DNA from: Adiantum capillus-veneris
Lineage: Eukaryota > Streptophyta > Polypodiopsida > Polypodiales > Pteridaceae
Length of the DNA stretch: 64,000 nt
NCBI GenBank assembly: GCA_014529385.2
Contig: CM043953.1
Span: 80,175,838-80,239,837 of the forward strand
Reading direction: 5' to 3'
Part shown: piece by piece, positions 43,701 through 56,104 of the stretch
How positions within the stretch are numbered: position 1 is the stretch's first letter
Layout of the letters: the number at the start of each line of letters is the position of its first letter
Position numbers and translations under genes: made by a program
Notes under the pieces: generated by a model
Database searches by the model: none
Seen by the model: the letters and a program-made list of their open reading frames with translations, nothing else
Told to the model about the DNA's origin: nothing

Positions 43701-45861
43701 CACAAAGAAAGTTGAGATGTTACAAAGTGCTTTGAAATTAAGGAACGTTGATTACAAATGTGGAAGGCCAATTATTGTGGCCATTGATACTAGTCTCCCA
43801 AGAATTGGGTAGACAATTGGACAGGGAAAGCTTTGGGCATCCATTCAGGCTGAAAATGGCTTTGGGCATTTTCATTCAATGAGCTTTGGGAAATTTTATT
43901 GGTATGGGCTTAAAAAGAGATAAATTTTGAATTTTTTTTTTTTGTTCGCAATTTGATCTTGCATGAGGGAGTTATGCCCAATTTGTTGAAGACTACATTT
44001 TCCCCTCCCTTTTAAAAAATAACTTCTTCGAATTTTTAAGAGGTGGAAGAGTTTAAAGAACGGGAGTATAAATGTGGACGTTTATCTTCTTTTGGGACAT
44101 TTGAAGAGACATATGAACTTTTTAGGCTTTTGTGCCCATCCACATGCCCTTCTACCCACTTTGTCTCTAATTTTCACCCATATAAGTTTTATTTTGTCGT
44201 TTTGAGTCCCACAAAATTCTTCAATGATCTTAGGAGAATTTTCCATGCACTTATAAAGTGGCATTCATCTTTGGAAATTCTTTGCATTCCTCATTTCCCT
44301 TTCATATGCACTTTCTCTCTCTAATATAGCCATTTTTAGAGAAAGAAGCATGGTAAAGGCTAAAATTCATCAAAATTAAATTTTTGATGACAAATTTGTT
44401 CCCTTTGTGGCCTAAAAAAATTTATCTATTGTATGCTCTATTTGACACTTAAGGTGCACTATTTTGTACCATTTATCGTGTGCTCCATTAACAAAATTGT
44501 TAAATGCGCATACCAATGCACAAAGCACCATGCTAGGTATATGGTACATGCACAAGGTACACAATATATGAGTTGTTCCTTGCACTATTAACACATATGG
44601 CACACAATATTTAACATTGTTGTGATACAATTGACTTTTTGATGCTAGAACTTAGCACCCTATGAGTTTCATCAAGACATCATAAGTTCAACAACACATC
44701 AATACAATAGTGCACCACCTTCAATTCATTGATAAATTTGAGAATAAGCATGAACAAAGAGATAAAACTGAAAGGGGTGAAGTAAAACCATAGCATTATC
44801 ATTTATAGAAAGACAAATGTACATCACTTTTTGCCCTTTTAGAAATGCTTTACAATAATTATTGTTGTTTAAACGATTGTGGCACTTCACCCGTCAACAG
44901 ACTCTATGTCATTTCTTCATGGTTTTCACTACCCATGGCTTGGTGCATTGGAACGTGTGCAAGCACCTTACACCTTACCCATGGCTTGGTGCATTACAAC
45001 GTGTGCAACCCGTTGTGAAAGTAGATATGGCAAAGGACTTCTTTACACGAACAATCATGTGGGCAATATTGATGATAGTGAAAAAACACAAAAACATGGA
45101 CAAAGCTCTGAGAGCCATTACATAAAATTGTCCATCTTCTATGAAATCCTTGTGCACAATGCTTACATCACCTCATGGAAGCGAGCCGATGTAGTGCACG
45201 AGCGCTTATTCAAGACCAAAAGCTTGACGTGTACCACCACTCCGTAGTGCCAAGTAGTCCAAGTCAAAAACACCCAATAAAAGAAAACTAATTTAAATAC
45301 ATATTCAAAACTAACTACATAATTATGTGTTAGTATTGGGTTTATCTCTTGGGCGTGATCATTGTTACCCACATCGTCAATAGGGGCCAAATCAATTGAT
45401 GATTTTCTCTCGTCAAAATTGGTGGTGGGCAAAGATAATAATGGAGTTGCGTCAGAGGGAATTGGCCTTTGGTCTGCTACCAACGTGACTTGGACCTACA
45501 TAAACTCCTCCTTTGGCACATTTTCTTGCTTGGGACAAGCAACGATTGCATTGGAAATTGCAATGGTCTCCAAAATTATTTCACCCATAGGAAGGAGTTG
45601 CTCCTCCATAAGATCGGACACTATGTTTAGGGGGAATTCAATCCCCTTAGCCAAGAGCTAAAAGAACTCATCCATTTGTAGCAACAACGCCTTCTCTATG
45701 TCATGCATGAGCATGAGCTCTTCTCATCATCAACAACGGAACTAAAGAATCTTGCAATCTCCACCTTTTGGATCGCTTCACTAGTGGCTTCTTTAACCAA
45801 ATCCACACTACCCCTTGGATCGACAATGGTATGTGGCACTTGCGTGCTTTTTCCCATTGGA
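43701..45861. other. Unrecognised spacer
   Basis: Several short open stretches (for example 45483-45163 and 45914-45696 on the minus strand) are not recognisable. A 46-bp tandem repeat lies at 44931-45010. The LTR element at 45867 starts at the right border. Confidence 0.35.
44931..45010. repeat. 46-bp tandem repeat
   Basis: ACCCATGGCTTGGTGCATT occurs at 44931 and 44977, each followed by an ACGTGTGCAA block. Confidence 0.85.
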
Positions 45862-45866
45862 TACTC

Positions 45867-46007
45867 TGTCAGGCCTAGGGTAAGATCGGGTAGGCCAAGG
45901 GCCAAGATGGACATGCGGTAAAGGGGGTCCTATTATTAGCATGGCCAAGGGCCTATATAGGGCACGATTGGTTGGTGAGCTGCATGCTCTAGTCCCCAGT
46001 CCTCATA
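45867..46007 (+). repeat. 5' LTR
   Basis: 141 bp, from TGTCAGG to CCTCATA; similar to 58588-58731 with scattered differences. Confidence 0.88.
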
Positions 46008-46020
46008 TTGGTATCATAGC
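46008..46020 (+). promoter_or_regulatory. Primer-binding site, initiator-Met tRNA type
   Basis: TTGGTATCATAGC directly follows the LTR; one base differs from the usual TGGTATCAGAGC. Confidence 0.8.
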
Positions 46021-46087
46021 TTAGGGAAGGAGGGTAGCCATGGAGAAAGGGGAGAAGCGGCATGGAGGAGGGGGTGAAGTGACGTGG

Positions 46088-46159
<72 letters not shown>

Positions 46160-48668
46160 GAGCAAACCGAAGAAGCTTGGAAGGAGCGGGGGATAGGACA
46201 TTTTGCAAAGCCCTAAAGCATCGATAGAGAAGTGCCTACAGGAAACAGGGCTTGCAGACCAAATCTTGTTGTAGAGGAGGCAAGAACCATTGCTTGAAGG
46301 GAAGTTGGAGCCAAGGTCAACTTTCACAGAACCCCGGATAGGAAGTTTCAATAAAAGCACCATGGCTTGAGGCATGGTTTTTGTTTCTGATGCGACAATA
46401 TCACATGCGATATTTCGAGTCCCACTTTCTCTTATGCTCATTGCTGATTGGCAGCCATCGCTGCAGAGCGTGGAATTTTCACACGTTTATTTTTAGAGTT
46501 GGGGCACCCTATCTTGGGCACCCTCCCATTCTAGGAATGCTTTCCCATGCCCTCAATGCAGAAATTCACTTCAAGGTCGCATGCACTGGCATGCGATACA
46601 GAAAATTAGCATGCAACAACCTCAACATGCTCTACTACTCTCATATTGACCTTGGCACCCTATGTTTCAAAAATTGCCTTATTTCTTAAGTGATCAACAC
46701 GGCGACGATCCAGGCTACTGTAGCAAAGAGGTCTACCAGGCACTTTTGATCGTCAAGGAGCATGGTGCAACCATGATCTTCAACAAGCATGGTTTCTTCA
46801 GTGATCATGCAACATGTAGAATAGTAAGACTATGGTTTTGAATTTCTTGTGCCAAGGAGTAAACGATGACATCAATCTTGCAGGCCAAGGGCCGGCAATC
46901 AAGTTATGGTACCCAAGGCGTCCTAAATATTCAACGAGGATTTCTTCAAGAATTGGCACACGAATAGTGCCAAGCTTTTACAACTTTGACAATCATAGTG
47001 GTCCTGTTAAGCAAGTGACCAGAAATATTATACTAAAACTTGAGGAAGATAGCACATCTATCTCTACCAGCAACTTTTGACATTCCAAAGCTTGGTCATG
47101 TCCCTTTTAACTCGGCTCGGACACATGCAAGGCATGTGATTATGTCTAGAGTAAGGAGCGAGGCTTTATATCTTGTTGCTACAAGACAATTTTTCGTTTA
47201 AAAGAGGCCATATGGGCTCCACGATAACGGGAACAAGGTAACTCCTTTCCATTTTTATCGATTGATCAATCATAGCTAATGCATGTAAGCAGGATGGCTT
47301 AGTACGGGATGGTTAGGAATGGTCTGTGGCTTGTAAGACACAAACATTTGGTAGGGATGACCATTTGCTCCAATTCACTAAGCCAAAACAGCCATGATCA
47401 ACCCATTTTTGGCAAGCAGATCCAACAAGGCTTTAAGGGTAATTGGCAACAGGTGGATGCAAGCAGTAGTTGGGAAACTCAGCAAAGCTACAAGCTGAGT
47501 TTAATACAAGTAAACCACACCAAGGGGTGCTATGAATTCCGCTACCAAGGGCGACAATTCAAGCAAGTAGGTAAGCAAGTTATAGTTTACAATTTTGAAA
47601 TAATCTTGCAGAAGTTTTTATCATGCCAACTTGACAAGCAAAGGTTGTTTCGGTCAAGTAGAGTTTGGCAATTAGATAAAATTTGATAGCTACACGTCTT
47701 GAACTATCTCTTTTATATCGGGTAATCTAAGGATTCTCAATAAGATGCATGATTTGGCAAGGCCCATTTTCTCTGTGAAAACTCGACAAGATCGATTTTC
47801 TTCTGCATTGACATTTGTTTGTCAGCAGGACAAGTTGTTAGATATGAGCACGGGATCCACCCTATCTTTTTTTTTTCATGTATTATGCAAAGCAAGGTTT
47901 CAATTTAGGACATATTTCATAGAAGTTTCCAAAGTTTGGAATATTCTATTAGCATACGAACTTGGGGAACTTTGCAACATGTCTGAATGCTTTTTCACTC
48001 CGAGTTGCAATGAACCAAGCCAAGAGGACATGCAAGGGACATTGACAACTCTAAAGTTATCAGCATGCATGGCTACGAGCCAAATTCAAGCAAAGGAGAC
48101 CGATGTCAGAGAGGCAAAAAGGTTAGCCAATTTTAAGTTCTACTTGTTTTTCTATCTTGAACTTTTCATTTGAAAATATTTCCCTACTGTGCAAAGCAAA
48201 CTGCTTTGATAGACTTAGCACGAAGCAAGGCTTCTATTCCATGCCAAAGTACTATTCATTGACTTAAGATCAAGGATAAAGGCAGACAGGTTTGGCACAT
48301 TGGAAAAATACGAATATAAGCTCACATTCTACGTTTGACAATGTTGAATTGTGATGTATCCATGCCAATACAAATGGTGCAAGGCATATATGGCATCGGC
48401 TCACACTTTTGAGGCCATCATTGAAGCCAAGGGTTTATCACTTTATGTTTTGATATGCATGCATGGCATGCAAGTACAATGGAATTCATTCCATTGAATC
48501 ATTGTATACACTTTTGCTACACCATCAACTACTCTGTTTAGAAAGAATTAAGGCTAGTAGATTGTCTTATGACAAGGTGCAACCAATATAGATGACACTT
48601 TTTGTGGTAAAAAGTAGGCATGGTCTAGCTATCAAAAGCATTTAATTCATGAGATGGCATGAGTAAAC
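46021..48668 (+). other. Left internal part of the gypsy-like element
   Basis: Gag and protease would be expected here. Open stretches at 46832-47080, 47309-47686 and 47745-48173 exist on the plus strand, but I could not recognise a zinc knuckle or protease motif. They are described only as likely degraded element sequence. Confidence 0.4.
46091..46153. repeat. (CT)n microsatellite
   Basis: About 31 TC units in the leader of the gypsy-like element. Confidence 0.95.
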
Positions 48669-48689
48669 TAACACTACAAGAGGTACTTC

Positions 48690-48775
48690 ACATTAGCGAC
48701 GCTCGCAGTGCGATGCTCAAAAGTGAAAATCCACGGCGTCGCTATTTTATTTGTTATATAGCGACGCTAACAGGG
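48690..48775. repeat. Left subterminal repeats of CACTA element
   Basis: TTAGCGACGCT, CGTCGCTA and TATAGCGACGCTAA occur in both orientations. In CACTA elements such motifs are bound by the TNPA-type protein. Confidence 0.75.
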
Positions 48776-48861
48776 GTAAAAAATAAACCGAGAGCGCCCA
48801 AAAACTCAGATCTGAGTTTTCAGCGCTCAAGCAAAGAGGTAACCCGCGCTCTCCCTCTCTC

Positions 48862-48872
48862 TCTCTTTCTTC

Positions 48873-48903
<31 letters not shown>

Positions 48904-48987
48904 ACACATACACGAGGAGAGGAAGGAGAGCCAGGTATGCTCCTTCCCTCTCCTCTCTCTCATGTTCCCTTCCCCCCCCCCCCCACC

Positions 48988-49026
<39 letters not shown>

Positions 49027-49036
49027 ACATTGTGTC

Positions 49037-49095
<59 letters not shown>

Positions 49096-49135
49096 TAAAG
49101 TAAAGAGAGAGAATGAGAGAGAGAAAGATATAAAA

Positions 49136-49174
<39 letters not shown>

Positions 49175-49257
49175 AAACAAAGAGAAAGAGAGAGAGAATA
49201 AAAAACCAAAGAGAGAGAGAGAGAGGGGGAGACGACGAGAGAGAGAGGGAAGGTGAG

Positions 49258-49305
<48 letters not shown>
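48862..49305. repeat. Long compound microsatellite block in CACTA element
   Basis: About 440 bp of alternating CT, poly-C, CA, poly-C, CT, CA and then GA runs. Open frames across it on both strands are low-complexity artefacts. Confidence 0.95.
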
Positions 49306-49308
<3 letters not shown>

Positions 49309-49725
49309 GGTTAAGATTTAAATTAAATTAGGTTAGATTACATTTTGATTTATGTTTATGTTGAGTTTGAGATTATGTTAGATTTAAATTTACGTTAGTT
49401 AAGATTAAGTTAGATTTAAAATTAGGACAGTATTAAAGATTAGCTAGCTATGTTAGATTTAAGTTAGATTACATTTAGGTTTAGGAATTAAAATTGGATT
49501 AGATTTAGGTTTATGTTGAGTTTAATATTAAATTAGATTTAGATTTAAGATTAAGACAAGATTTAAGATTACCTAGATTAAATTTAGATTTAAGCTAAAT
49601 TACATTTAGGTTTAGGTTACATTTAAGATTAGATTAGATTTAGGTTTATTTTGAGTTTAAGATTAGATTAGATCTAGATTTATGTTTGATTTAAGATTAG
49701 ATTAGATTTAGGTTAGATTTAGTGC
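49306..49725. repeat. Degenerate TTAGATTTAGGTT-type repeat array
   Basis: About 420 bp built of variants of TTAGATTTA, GGTTTA and TTAAGATTA. No clean period is visible. It resembles a decayed minisatellite and lacks ORFs. Confidence 0.7.
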
Positions 49726-50310
49726 ATGTCAATGAAGGCGCGCTTTGCCCAAAGAGCAAACACTAGTTACACAACAATATGTATATTCCCATCAGAATTT
49801 GACACCTATTAACTCACACACTAACATATTCAATTAGCCACGAATCACCACATGTTCAATTAGGTTAGATTTAAGATTAGATTATGGATTGAGTTTTTAT
49901 AGTAGAGTCTACCTTCGAGATATGGTAAAAAAATTAGAGTTAGACGAACGGTGATCCCTCTCTTCCTCTCTACAGATCCGATCGTAAATTGGAAAGCTTT
50001 CAATGGCATGATACTCAGATTGGAGGCCACCACGTAATGTGCTAAGTAATCCATTGAACAAAGATCTACTGTGAAGAGATGTTAAGATGTTGTGAAATGC
50101 TACAGCTAGATAAGAGGCAAAAGGGTTTTATCCACTACATGCAGTATCATGTAGACGTGGGTGTGTAGATTTCTCGTACCCACAAATATAGGCATTGACC
50201 AATAAAGACGAGATTATAACCCGGTGGTTCTGATCTCCGTGCACCTCTAGACTGAGGTGTGCGGTGATTGGACATGACTAGAGAATGTGAGGTAGTTTAC
50301 ATTGTGAACA

Positions 50311-50335
50311 GAGAGAGAGAGAGAGAGAGAGAGAT

Positions 50336-50429
<94 letters not shown>
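50311..50429. repeat. (GA)n(CA)n(GA)n microsatellite
   Basis: A long AG run with a short AC segment near its left end, about 65 bp before the transposase start codon. Confidence 0.95.
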
Positions 50430-50431
<2 letters not shown>

Positions 50432-50494
50432 AAGACGGAGGATGCCAATAGAAGATTAAATTTATATCCAGGTTATAAGGTTTTTACCCTCATT

Positions 50495-53229
50495 ATGAGT
50501 AGTGACAAGGATGTGGGGCCGTCCAACCGAAACACCTATCTCTCAACAAGGATCTTATGTCCTTGTAATCAATGCAAGCATGCTGTGCGATGGACAAGAC
50601 GCATTTCTTTGCAGCACGTTCACAAATTTGGCGAGTTTGATCCATCTATTATAGATCGAGTTGTTGCCAATTATAACTCGTCGGACTCTGACACTGGCCA
50701 ACAGACAGCAATCTTGCAACCCAATAGACGTGTTTGCACGCGCTTTGGTCAAGCAGCATACGTGAGGCCACAAGATGTAGCCTCTGACCGCTCAGAGGAT
50801 GATCATGCAAACCACATTCCCAACGAGGCAATGTTTGAGCCCAAGGTCGATGAAATGATCAAGACGATCATGGATTCAGAAAGGCTTATCTATGATGATA
50901 TGAAAAGTGAAGCTGATACACCATTATATGATGGAGCACGTGTGTTTAGATTGAAGGCGCTCCTGGTTCTTCTCAACGTGCAGGCAAAGTTTGGATGGAG
51001 TGACACTAGCGTCACAGTGCTTTTCAGGTGATCTATTACAATGTGTTTACTTTAATAAAAAACTCTAGATGTATAATGATCTGATAGATTACTTACACAA
51101 TTGTACCGCATTTTTTTCACTGTGTAGATTGCTCAAAGAGCACATACTGCCAGTTGATAATGTGATGCCAGATTCCAGAGAGGAAGCAGAAAGATCTTGC
51201 AAAACTAGGGGATGGATTACAATTCGATTCATGCTTGTCCTAACGACTGCATTCTTTTCAGAGGGGAATACATAGACATGGGGAAGTGTCCGAAATGTGA
51301 TTTCGAGAGATATCGAGTAGATCTCCACGGAACAAAAAATCCACAAAAGGTTTTGTGACATTTTCCTCTGCTTTCTCGCATCAAGCATTTCTTTGAATGT
51401 AAGTCCATGGCCGCCCTAGCATCATGGCATGAAGAGAATAAATCTTCAGATGGTGTGCTACGGATTCCTGCAGATTGCGCAGCTTGGAAACATATAGACG
51501 AAACATGGTTGGATTTTGCTAGGGAAGCTCCAAATTTGTGTCTAGGCCTGGCTATGGATGGTGTAAATCCATTTGGTCAAAGATCAACACCTTACAATGT
51601 ATGGCCCGTTCTCATCATCAACTACAACATTCCCCCATGGTTGACTACAAAGAAGAGGCACATGTGGCTAAGCTTGATTGTTCCGGAGCGGTATAAAGTG
51701 AAGAATATGGATGTGTATCTTTGTCCACTATTGAAAGAGCTACAACAATTGTGGATTGGCATAGAAGTGGTGGATATGAGCCGACACACAGGTCGACAGA
51801 ATGCTTTGATCAGAGGCATTCTAATGTGGACCATACATGACTATCCCGGACTAACATAATGCTCACGTGATTTACACTCAAACTCAAACACTGTAAATCT
51901 TGGTTTTTCTCAACCTTATCTATTGTCATGTGTATACATGCAGGGATTCAAACAAGCGGATACAGAGCATGTGTCACATGTGGACCTAGATTGAATGCAC
52001 GTTGGACACCCTCATTGAAGAAGCAAATCTACGAAGGTCATCAAGCGTATTTTCCAGAGAATCATGTGTTACGCAACGGCTTTTTGGGAAGAGATCCATC
52101 AAGGATGTCTGCACAAGCATGTTTAGAGCAGAAGGAGATGTGTGATGACGGTTTGCCCCCAGAGATGAAGAGACTCTCTCTATGGTATGAGTTACCATAT
52201 TGGCCCTGACTAATGATCAATCACTTGCTCAATCCAATGCACATATTCAAGAATGTGGGTAATCTGCTATGGGACCATCTGACCAATAAGAAAGATACTT
52301 TGGGAGCCAAGGTTGACCTTAGAAATGTGGATCGTATGGAGCAGTATTGGCCGCAGATAGCATCCGATGGATCGTTAAAACTCCCTAAAACACCATGGAT
52401 TTTCACAGGAGCCCAAGAACGCAAAGTAAAAGAGACCATTCGATCTATGCGGACCCCACTGGCGTAATGCACTCGCTCCGAACGTGTTTTACTAAAGAAG
52501 GAAAGCTTACCGGTTTGAAGTCACACGACTTACATAAAATGTGTCAGGTATGTTTGAAGTGGAATATATCATAGTGGGAATTGTGTAACAAATTCGTGTG
52601 TGGACTTTAATATCATTGATAGACGTGTTTTGTAGTTTATTTTACCGGTGGCCATTGAGGGATGTTTGTCCCTTGACGTCCGTAACACAATCTGCAAACT
52701 TGCGAAGTTGGTGCAATGGATCTCACAAAAGGATATTAATGTAGGCTCCATACCATTCACCAAACTAAACACTGCGGAGGTTGTGTGCATGTTTGAGAAA
52801 CACTTTCCTACTACCATGCTAACCATTCAGGTGCATCTTCTTGTTCACATAGTTGATGAGGTGGAAATAGTTGGCACAGTACATTCCATATGGATGTTCT
52901 TTTTAGAACGTTTCATGAAAATTCTCAAGGGATATGTGTGTCAGAAGGCACGTCCGGAGGGTAGCATGGCAGAAGGTTGGTTGGTATTAGAGTCCCTAGT
53001 TTACATTGGAGAGTGGCTAGACGGATTTGATAAAGCCAAGGACATGCTATGGCGAACCATAGATGATGAGCGTATATCTGGGATTGTCATGTGTAATCTC
53101 GGTGTTGAGAAGAAGATGACGGAAGATCTAGAGGCTAAAATCAACCGATTTTGCATGCTTCACAATCCATTGATGCAAAAGTGGATTTCACAATATGAGG
53201 ATGCAAAGCAAGAGCGACAAAGGGCATGA
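50495..53229 (+). pseudogene. TNP2-type CACTA transposase, four or more exons, disabled
   Basis: Exon 1 from ATG 50495 (MSSDKDVGPSNRN, then CPCNQCKHAVRW, a transposase-associated domain) to 51027. The intron 51028-51127 is GT..AG and in phase. Exon 2 carries DYNSIHACPNDCILFRGEY, MGKCPKCDFERYR, then CLGLAMDGVNPFGQRSTPYN, NVWPVLIINYNIPPWLTTKK, the Transposase_21 core. Exon 3 starts at 51944 (GIQTSGYRACVTCGP) and includes NHLLNPMHIFKNVGN. The last exon begins at 52636 (FILPVAIEGCLSLD) and shows VCMFEKHFPTT, QVHLLVHIVDEVE and KARPEGSMAEGWLVLESLVY (DUF4218 type). Lesions: frameshift near 51215, stop at 51356-51358, stop at 52207-52209, frameshift near 52460. The protein is therefore not made whole. 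Confidence 0.9.
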
Positions 53230-53680
53230 ATCGAGTGGAGACAGGGAAGACGACCATCGATGCATTATCCGGCGGGGGTGGAGAGCCTACCAATATTCAT
53301 GAGCTTAAGATGGTTTCACAATGGAGGAGATCGGAGAAGATGCTCAGTCAGTGTCCGCTGAGGTGGTGCTAGACGAGCATCAAGCTGCTACTCTCTATGG
53401 GGTGCATGCAGAGGATCTACAAAATGAAACGGAGGACATCTGTCTAAATGGAGAGCTCTATATAGATATAGGAAGTTATGTCGAGCTATGCGAGGATGAG
53501 AGAGAAACCTCTTAAAGCCATAAATATTATATTTGAACAATTTTGCTCCGTTTTATAATATATATTGTATTTCGAGGGCTATTTGTCCATTCCTGTCTAT
53601 ATGCGTCATTGTATTTAATTGTCATTGCGTCCACTCCAGGTACGTATGCTTCAGGTATGTTCTCACAAGCAGGGACGACG

Positions 53681-53941
53681 AGCACTGCGCTCTGAGTGCG
53701 ATGGAGACTGAAGCTGCAATCACGATGGAAGTGATCAGTCTCTGCTTATAATGCTGCTCGTCCCACTACTAGATCTAGTTGATCGGGTGAAAGAGACGCT
53801 AAGAAGCACTCCTACTGCTTCTTAGCGTCTCTTTCACCCGATCAACTAGATCTAGTGGTGGGGTGAGCAACATCTATGAGCAGAGACGGATCACCTTTGT
53901 GATTGCAGCTTCAGTCTCCATCGCACCCGGAGCGCAGTGCT
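53681..53941. repeat. Long near-perfect hairpin between the two CACTA genes
   Basis: Left arm 53681-53808 and right arm 53816-53941 are inverted copies with a 7-base loop. The inner 41 bp (ACTAGATCTAG through TAAGAAGCA) pair without mismatch; the outer part is imperfect. The arms contain GCGATGGAGACTGAAGCTGC and its complement. A transcript would fold into a stem of about 125 bp. Confidence 0.95.
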
Positions 53942-54097
53942 TTTACACATTCACAAGAACTTCAACGAAATCTCTCTACACAGGAATCCCTCCCCCTTTA
54001 TGAGTCCTCTCTCTCTCTCTCTCTCTCTCTACTTGCTCACATTTTCTTCTCCATTCATTCAATATTCAGATTAAATGTTCATGTGTTTAATGCAGGT

Positions 54098-55400
54098 ATG
54101 GATGATGAGGAGTTTCTTTCTTCTTTGTCACCCCAGCAAAGGCAGTGGTACGAGGATCGTCATCTCTCTGGAGCACCATCACGTCGTTCTACTCCTTTAG
54201 TATCTCCCTCTGTTTCGGAGCATTCAGCACGCTCCGAAGCTTCGGTGTTGACGAGACGATCTTCACACTCGTCTAGGCACCAACGCTCTAGTGGTGGCGA
54301 CGGCGGTTGTTGATGGGATGCCGCCGCTGATGCCTTGACACCACCTCGTGTTCGACGAGGCTCTTTATCTTCCCCTTCTTTGCCCGCCTCCACACCAGCC
54401 ATTGCATCGCCATCTATGCCAGGTTTTGCATGGTTGACGACGTTCCTAGCTACACACCACTATCTACTCCTCCGGGAGTCACCCCAGTCGACACTCCTCG
54501 CTTCGGGGCCCAAACTCCAGTGGAGAAACCTGACGTCCGTACCCCCATCGACACACCGCTAGAGACCCTTGCCGGAACACCCAGGTTCACGCGTCACCGG
54601 TGAGAGGGCTTGCCTTACTCCATCGACTTCAGCGGCGGCATCATCTTGGATGATGAAGGCAAGAAGGTAATCTCGCGCATGCGTGGTCTTTGCTCTCAGG
54701 TGTTTAGACTCTACATACTAAACACCTGGAGTGAAGTACCAAGTGAATCAAAATACAGAGTCATCAACATGCTGCATGACGAGTTTTCCGTGTCAACATA
54801 GGATGACCGCTTCAATGAAGACTTGATGAAGGTTTGAATACGCAAATACTGTAAGCACAAGCGTTCTAAAGTGAAAAAAGCAATAAAGCATGGGTGGAAT
54901 AGACCAGATTGGTTAGCCAAAGAAGATTGGAAGAATGCGAAGAAAGCAGGGCGCGAGAATCCTGACAAGTGGAAGCAACAAAAGGAGACAACCAAGGCGT
55001 GAGTAGAGGAAGGGAGCTCGCACCACTTGGGGAGCGGCATGTGGACATCATTTGAGGCCAATTTTGTAAGTGTTTTGCATTGCTCTTTAGGTTTGATAGT
55101 TTAGGGTTTAGGGGTTTTTTAATTTTAACATAATGGATTCTTTGTATGTTTTGAACAGTGGTCGATGATAGAATGTGACCCCACACCGTACGAGCGCGAG
55201 TACGTAGGCAGGAAGGGCTTAAACGCCTTGATGGACATTCTGAGTTCTCGCGGTGGCATGGTTAGTATTAGGGTTTACTCTTTTCTATTTTTTGTATTGT
55301 TTTGTAAATTATATGGTTATACTTATAGAAAGATGTCTTATTGTTTTTTTTTTGCAGAATCCGACAAATACGTCGCTTGGACGCGATGAGACGTCTGATT
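54098..55400 (+). pseudogene. Second CACTA gene (TNPA-like), fragmentary
   Basis: It starts at ATG 54098, right after an AG acceptor-like site (MDDEEFLSSLSPQQRQWYED, then a Ser/Arg-rich stretch) and meets a stop at 54311. Further blocks follow: YSIDFSGGIILDDEGKKV (54613 on), KYRVINMLHDEF (about 54750), RKYCKHKRSKVKKA, DWLAKEDWKNAKKAGREN (about 54900-54960) and WSMIECDPTPYEREYVGRKG (55160 on). The layout resembles plant CACTA second-gene products of the Transposase_24 kind, which bind subterminal repeats. Stops break it. The family assignment is moderate. Confidence 0.6.
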
Positions 55401-55861
55401 AGACGACGTCAATCTAGCCGTAGCTAGATAGCATTAGTTTCCTTTTGTCATAGCATATGTATTATGAGATGACGTGTATACGTCTTTTTGTAACTATTGG
55501 AAAACCATGTATATTTTCTCAATAATGACAATGGTGTTGTAACTATTACATTTGCAAAGCTTAACAATCAAGTGATTTTGCCTATGATGTGTACAATTGT
55601 CATTGATTTACTTTCATCAATTTACTTTTGCCAGTTTTGTATCTTATCTTTATTCTGTAAACAATACTATGGATGATGGAGTTAATGGTTATATTGTCTT
55701 GTGGGTGACTACTTTGGGTCTATACCTAAGCTTGCACTTTCTTTCAAAGGTGAATCTGGGCTTATCTTAGATTCATTTAGGTTTACTCTATTATTGAAAC
55801 ATTCAATATGGTTGATGGGTGGCAGGGCATTCAATGCCCTACCACCACCAAATTTTTTTAC

Positions 55862-56068
55862 TCTCGGGCGTCGCTATAAGCGTTGCTATATAAGACTCTG
55901 CAGCGTCGCTATGACCGTCGCTATAGGTGGCCTATAAGCATCGCTATATAGCGACGTATGTAGCGACGTCCATAGCGACGCATGTAGCGACGTTCCCGTA
56001 TCGACGCTGTTAGCGACAATCTTAGCGACGCCAGGGAGTATAAAAACCCAATGTATTTTTGTCGCTAA
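55862..56068. repeat. Right subterminal repeats of CACTA element
   Basis: At least ten copies of TAGCGACG or CGTCGCTA-type units occur in about 200 bp. Orientation switches near 55945: CGTCGCTA to the left, TAGCGACG to the right. Confidence 0.85.
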
Positions 56069-56104
56069 AAATGTCACAAGTGCACACAACCTCTTGTAGT
56101 GTAA

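Larger units (their letters stand above)
48672..56101 (+). mobile_element. CACTA (En/Spm) DNA transposon, 7.4 kb
   Basis: The ends are CACTACAAGAGGT at 48672 and its exact complement ending at 56101, a 13-bp terminal inverted repeat. The target duplication is TAA (48669-48671 and 56102-56104). Subterminal regions on both sides carry repeated TAGCGACG-type motifs. The body holds a TNP2-type transposase gene with lesions and a second, TNPA-like gene, both on the plus strand, and a long hairpin between them. It inserted in the gypsy-like element 45867-58731. With its transposase broken it could move only if a relative supplies the protein. Confidence 0.95.

Noticed and set aside
45989..46441. 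150-codon minus-strand frame with Glu-Arg repeats
   Set aside because: Most of its length is the (CT)n microsatellite in the leader of the LTR element.
48659..49209. Long open frames on both strands (180 and 129 codons)
   Set aside because: They are translations of (CT)n/(GA)n and C-runs, open only because of low complexity.
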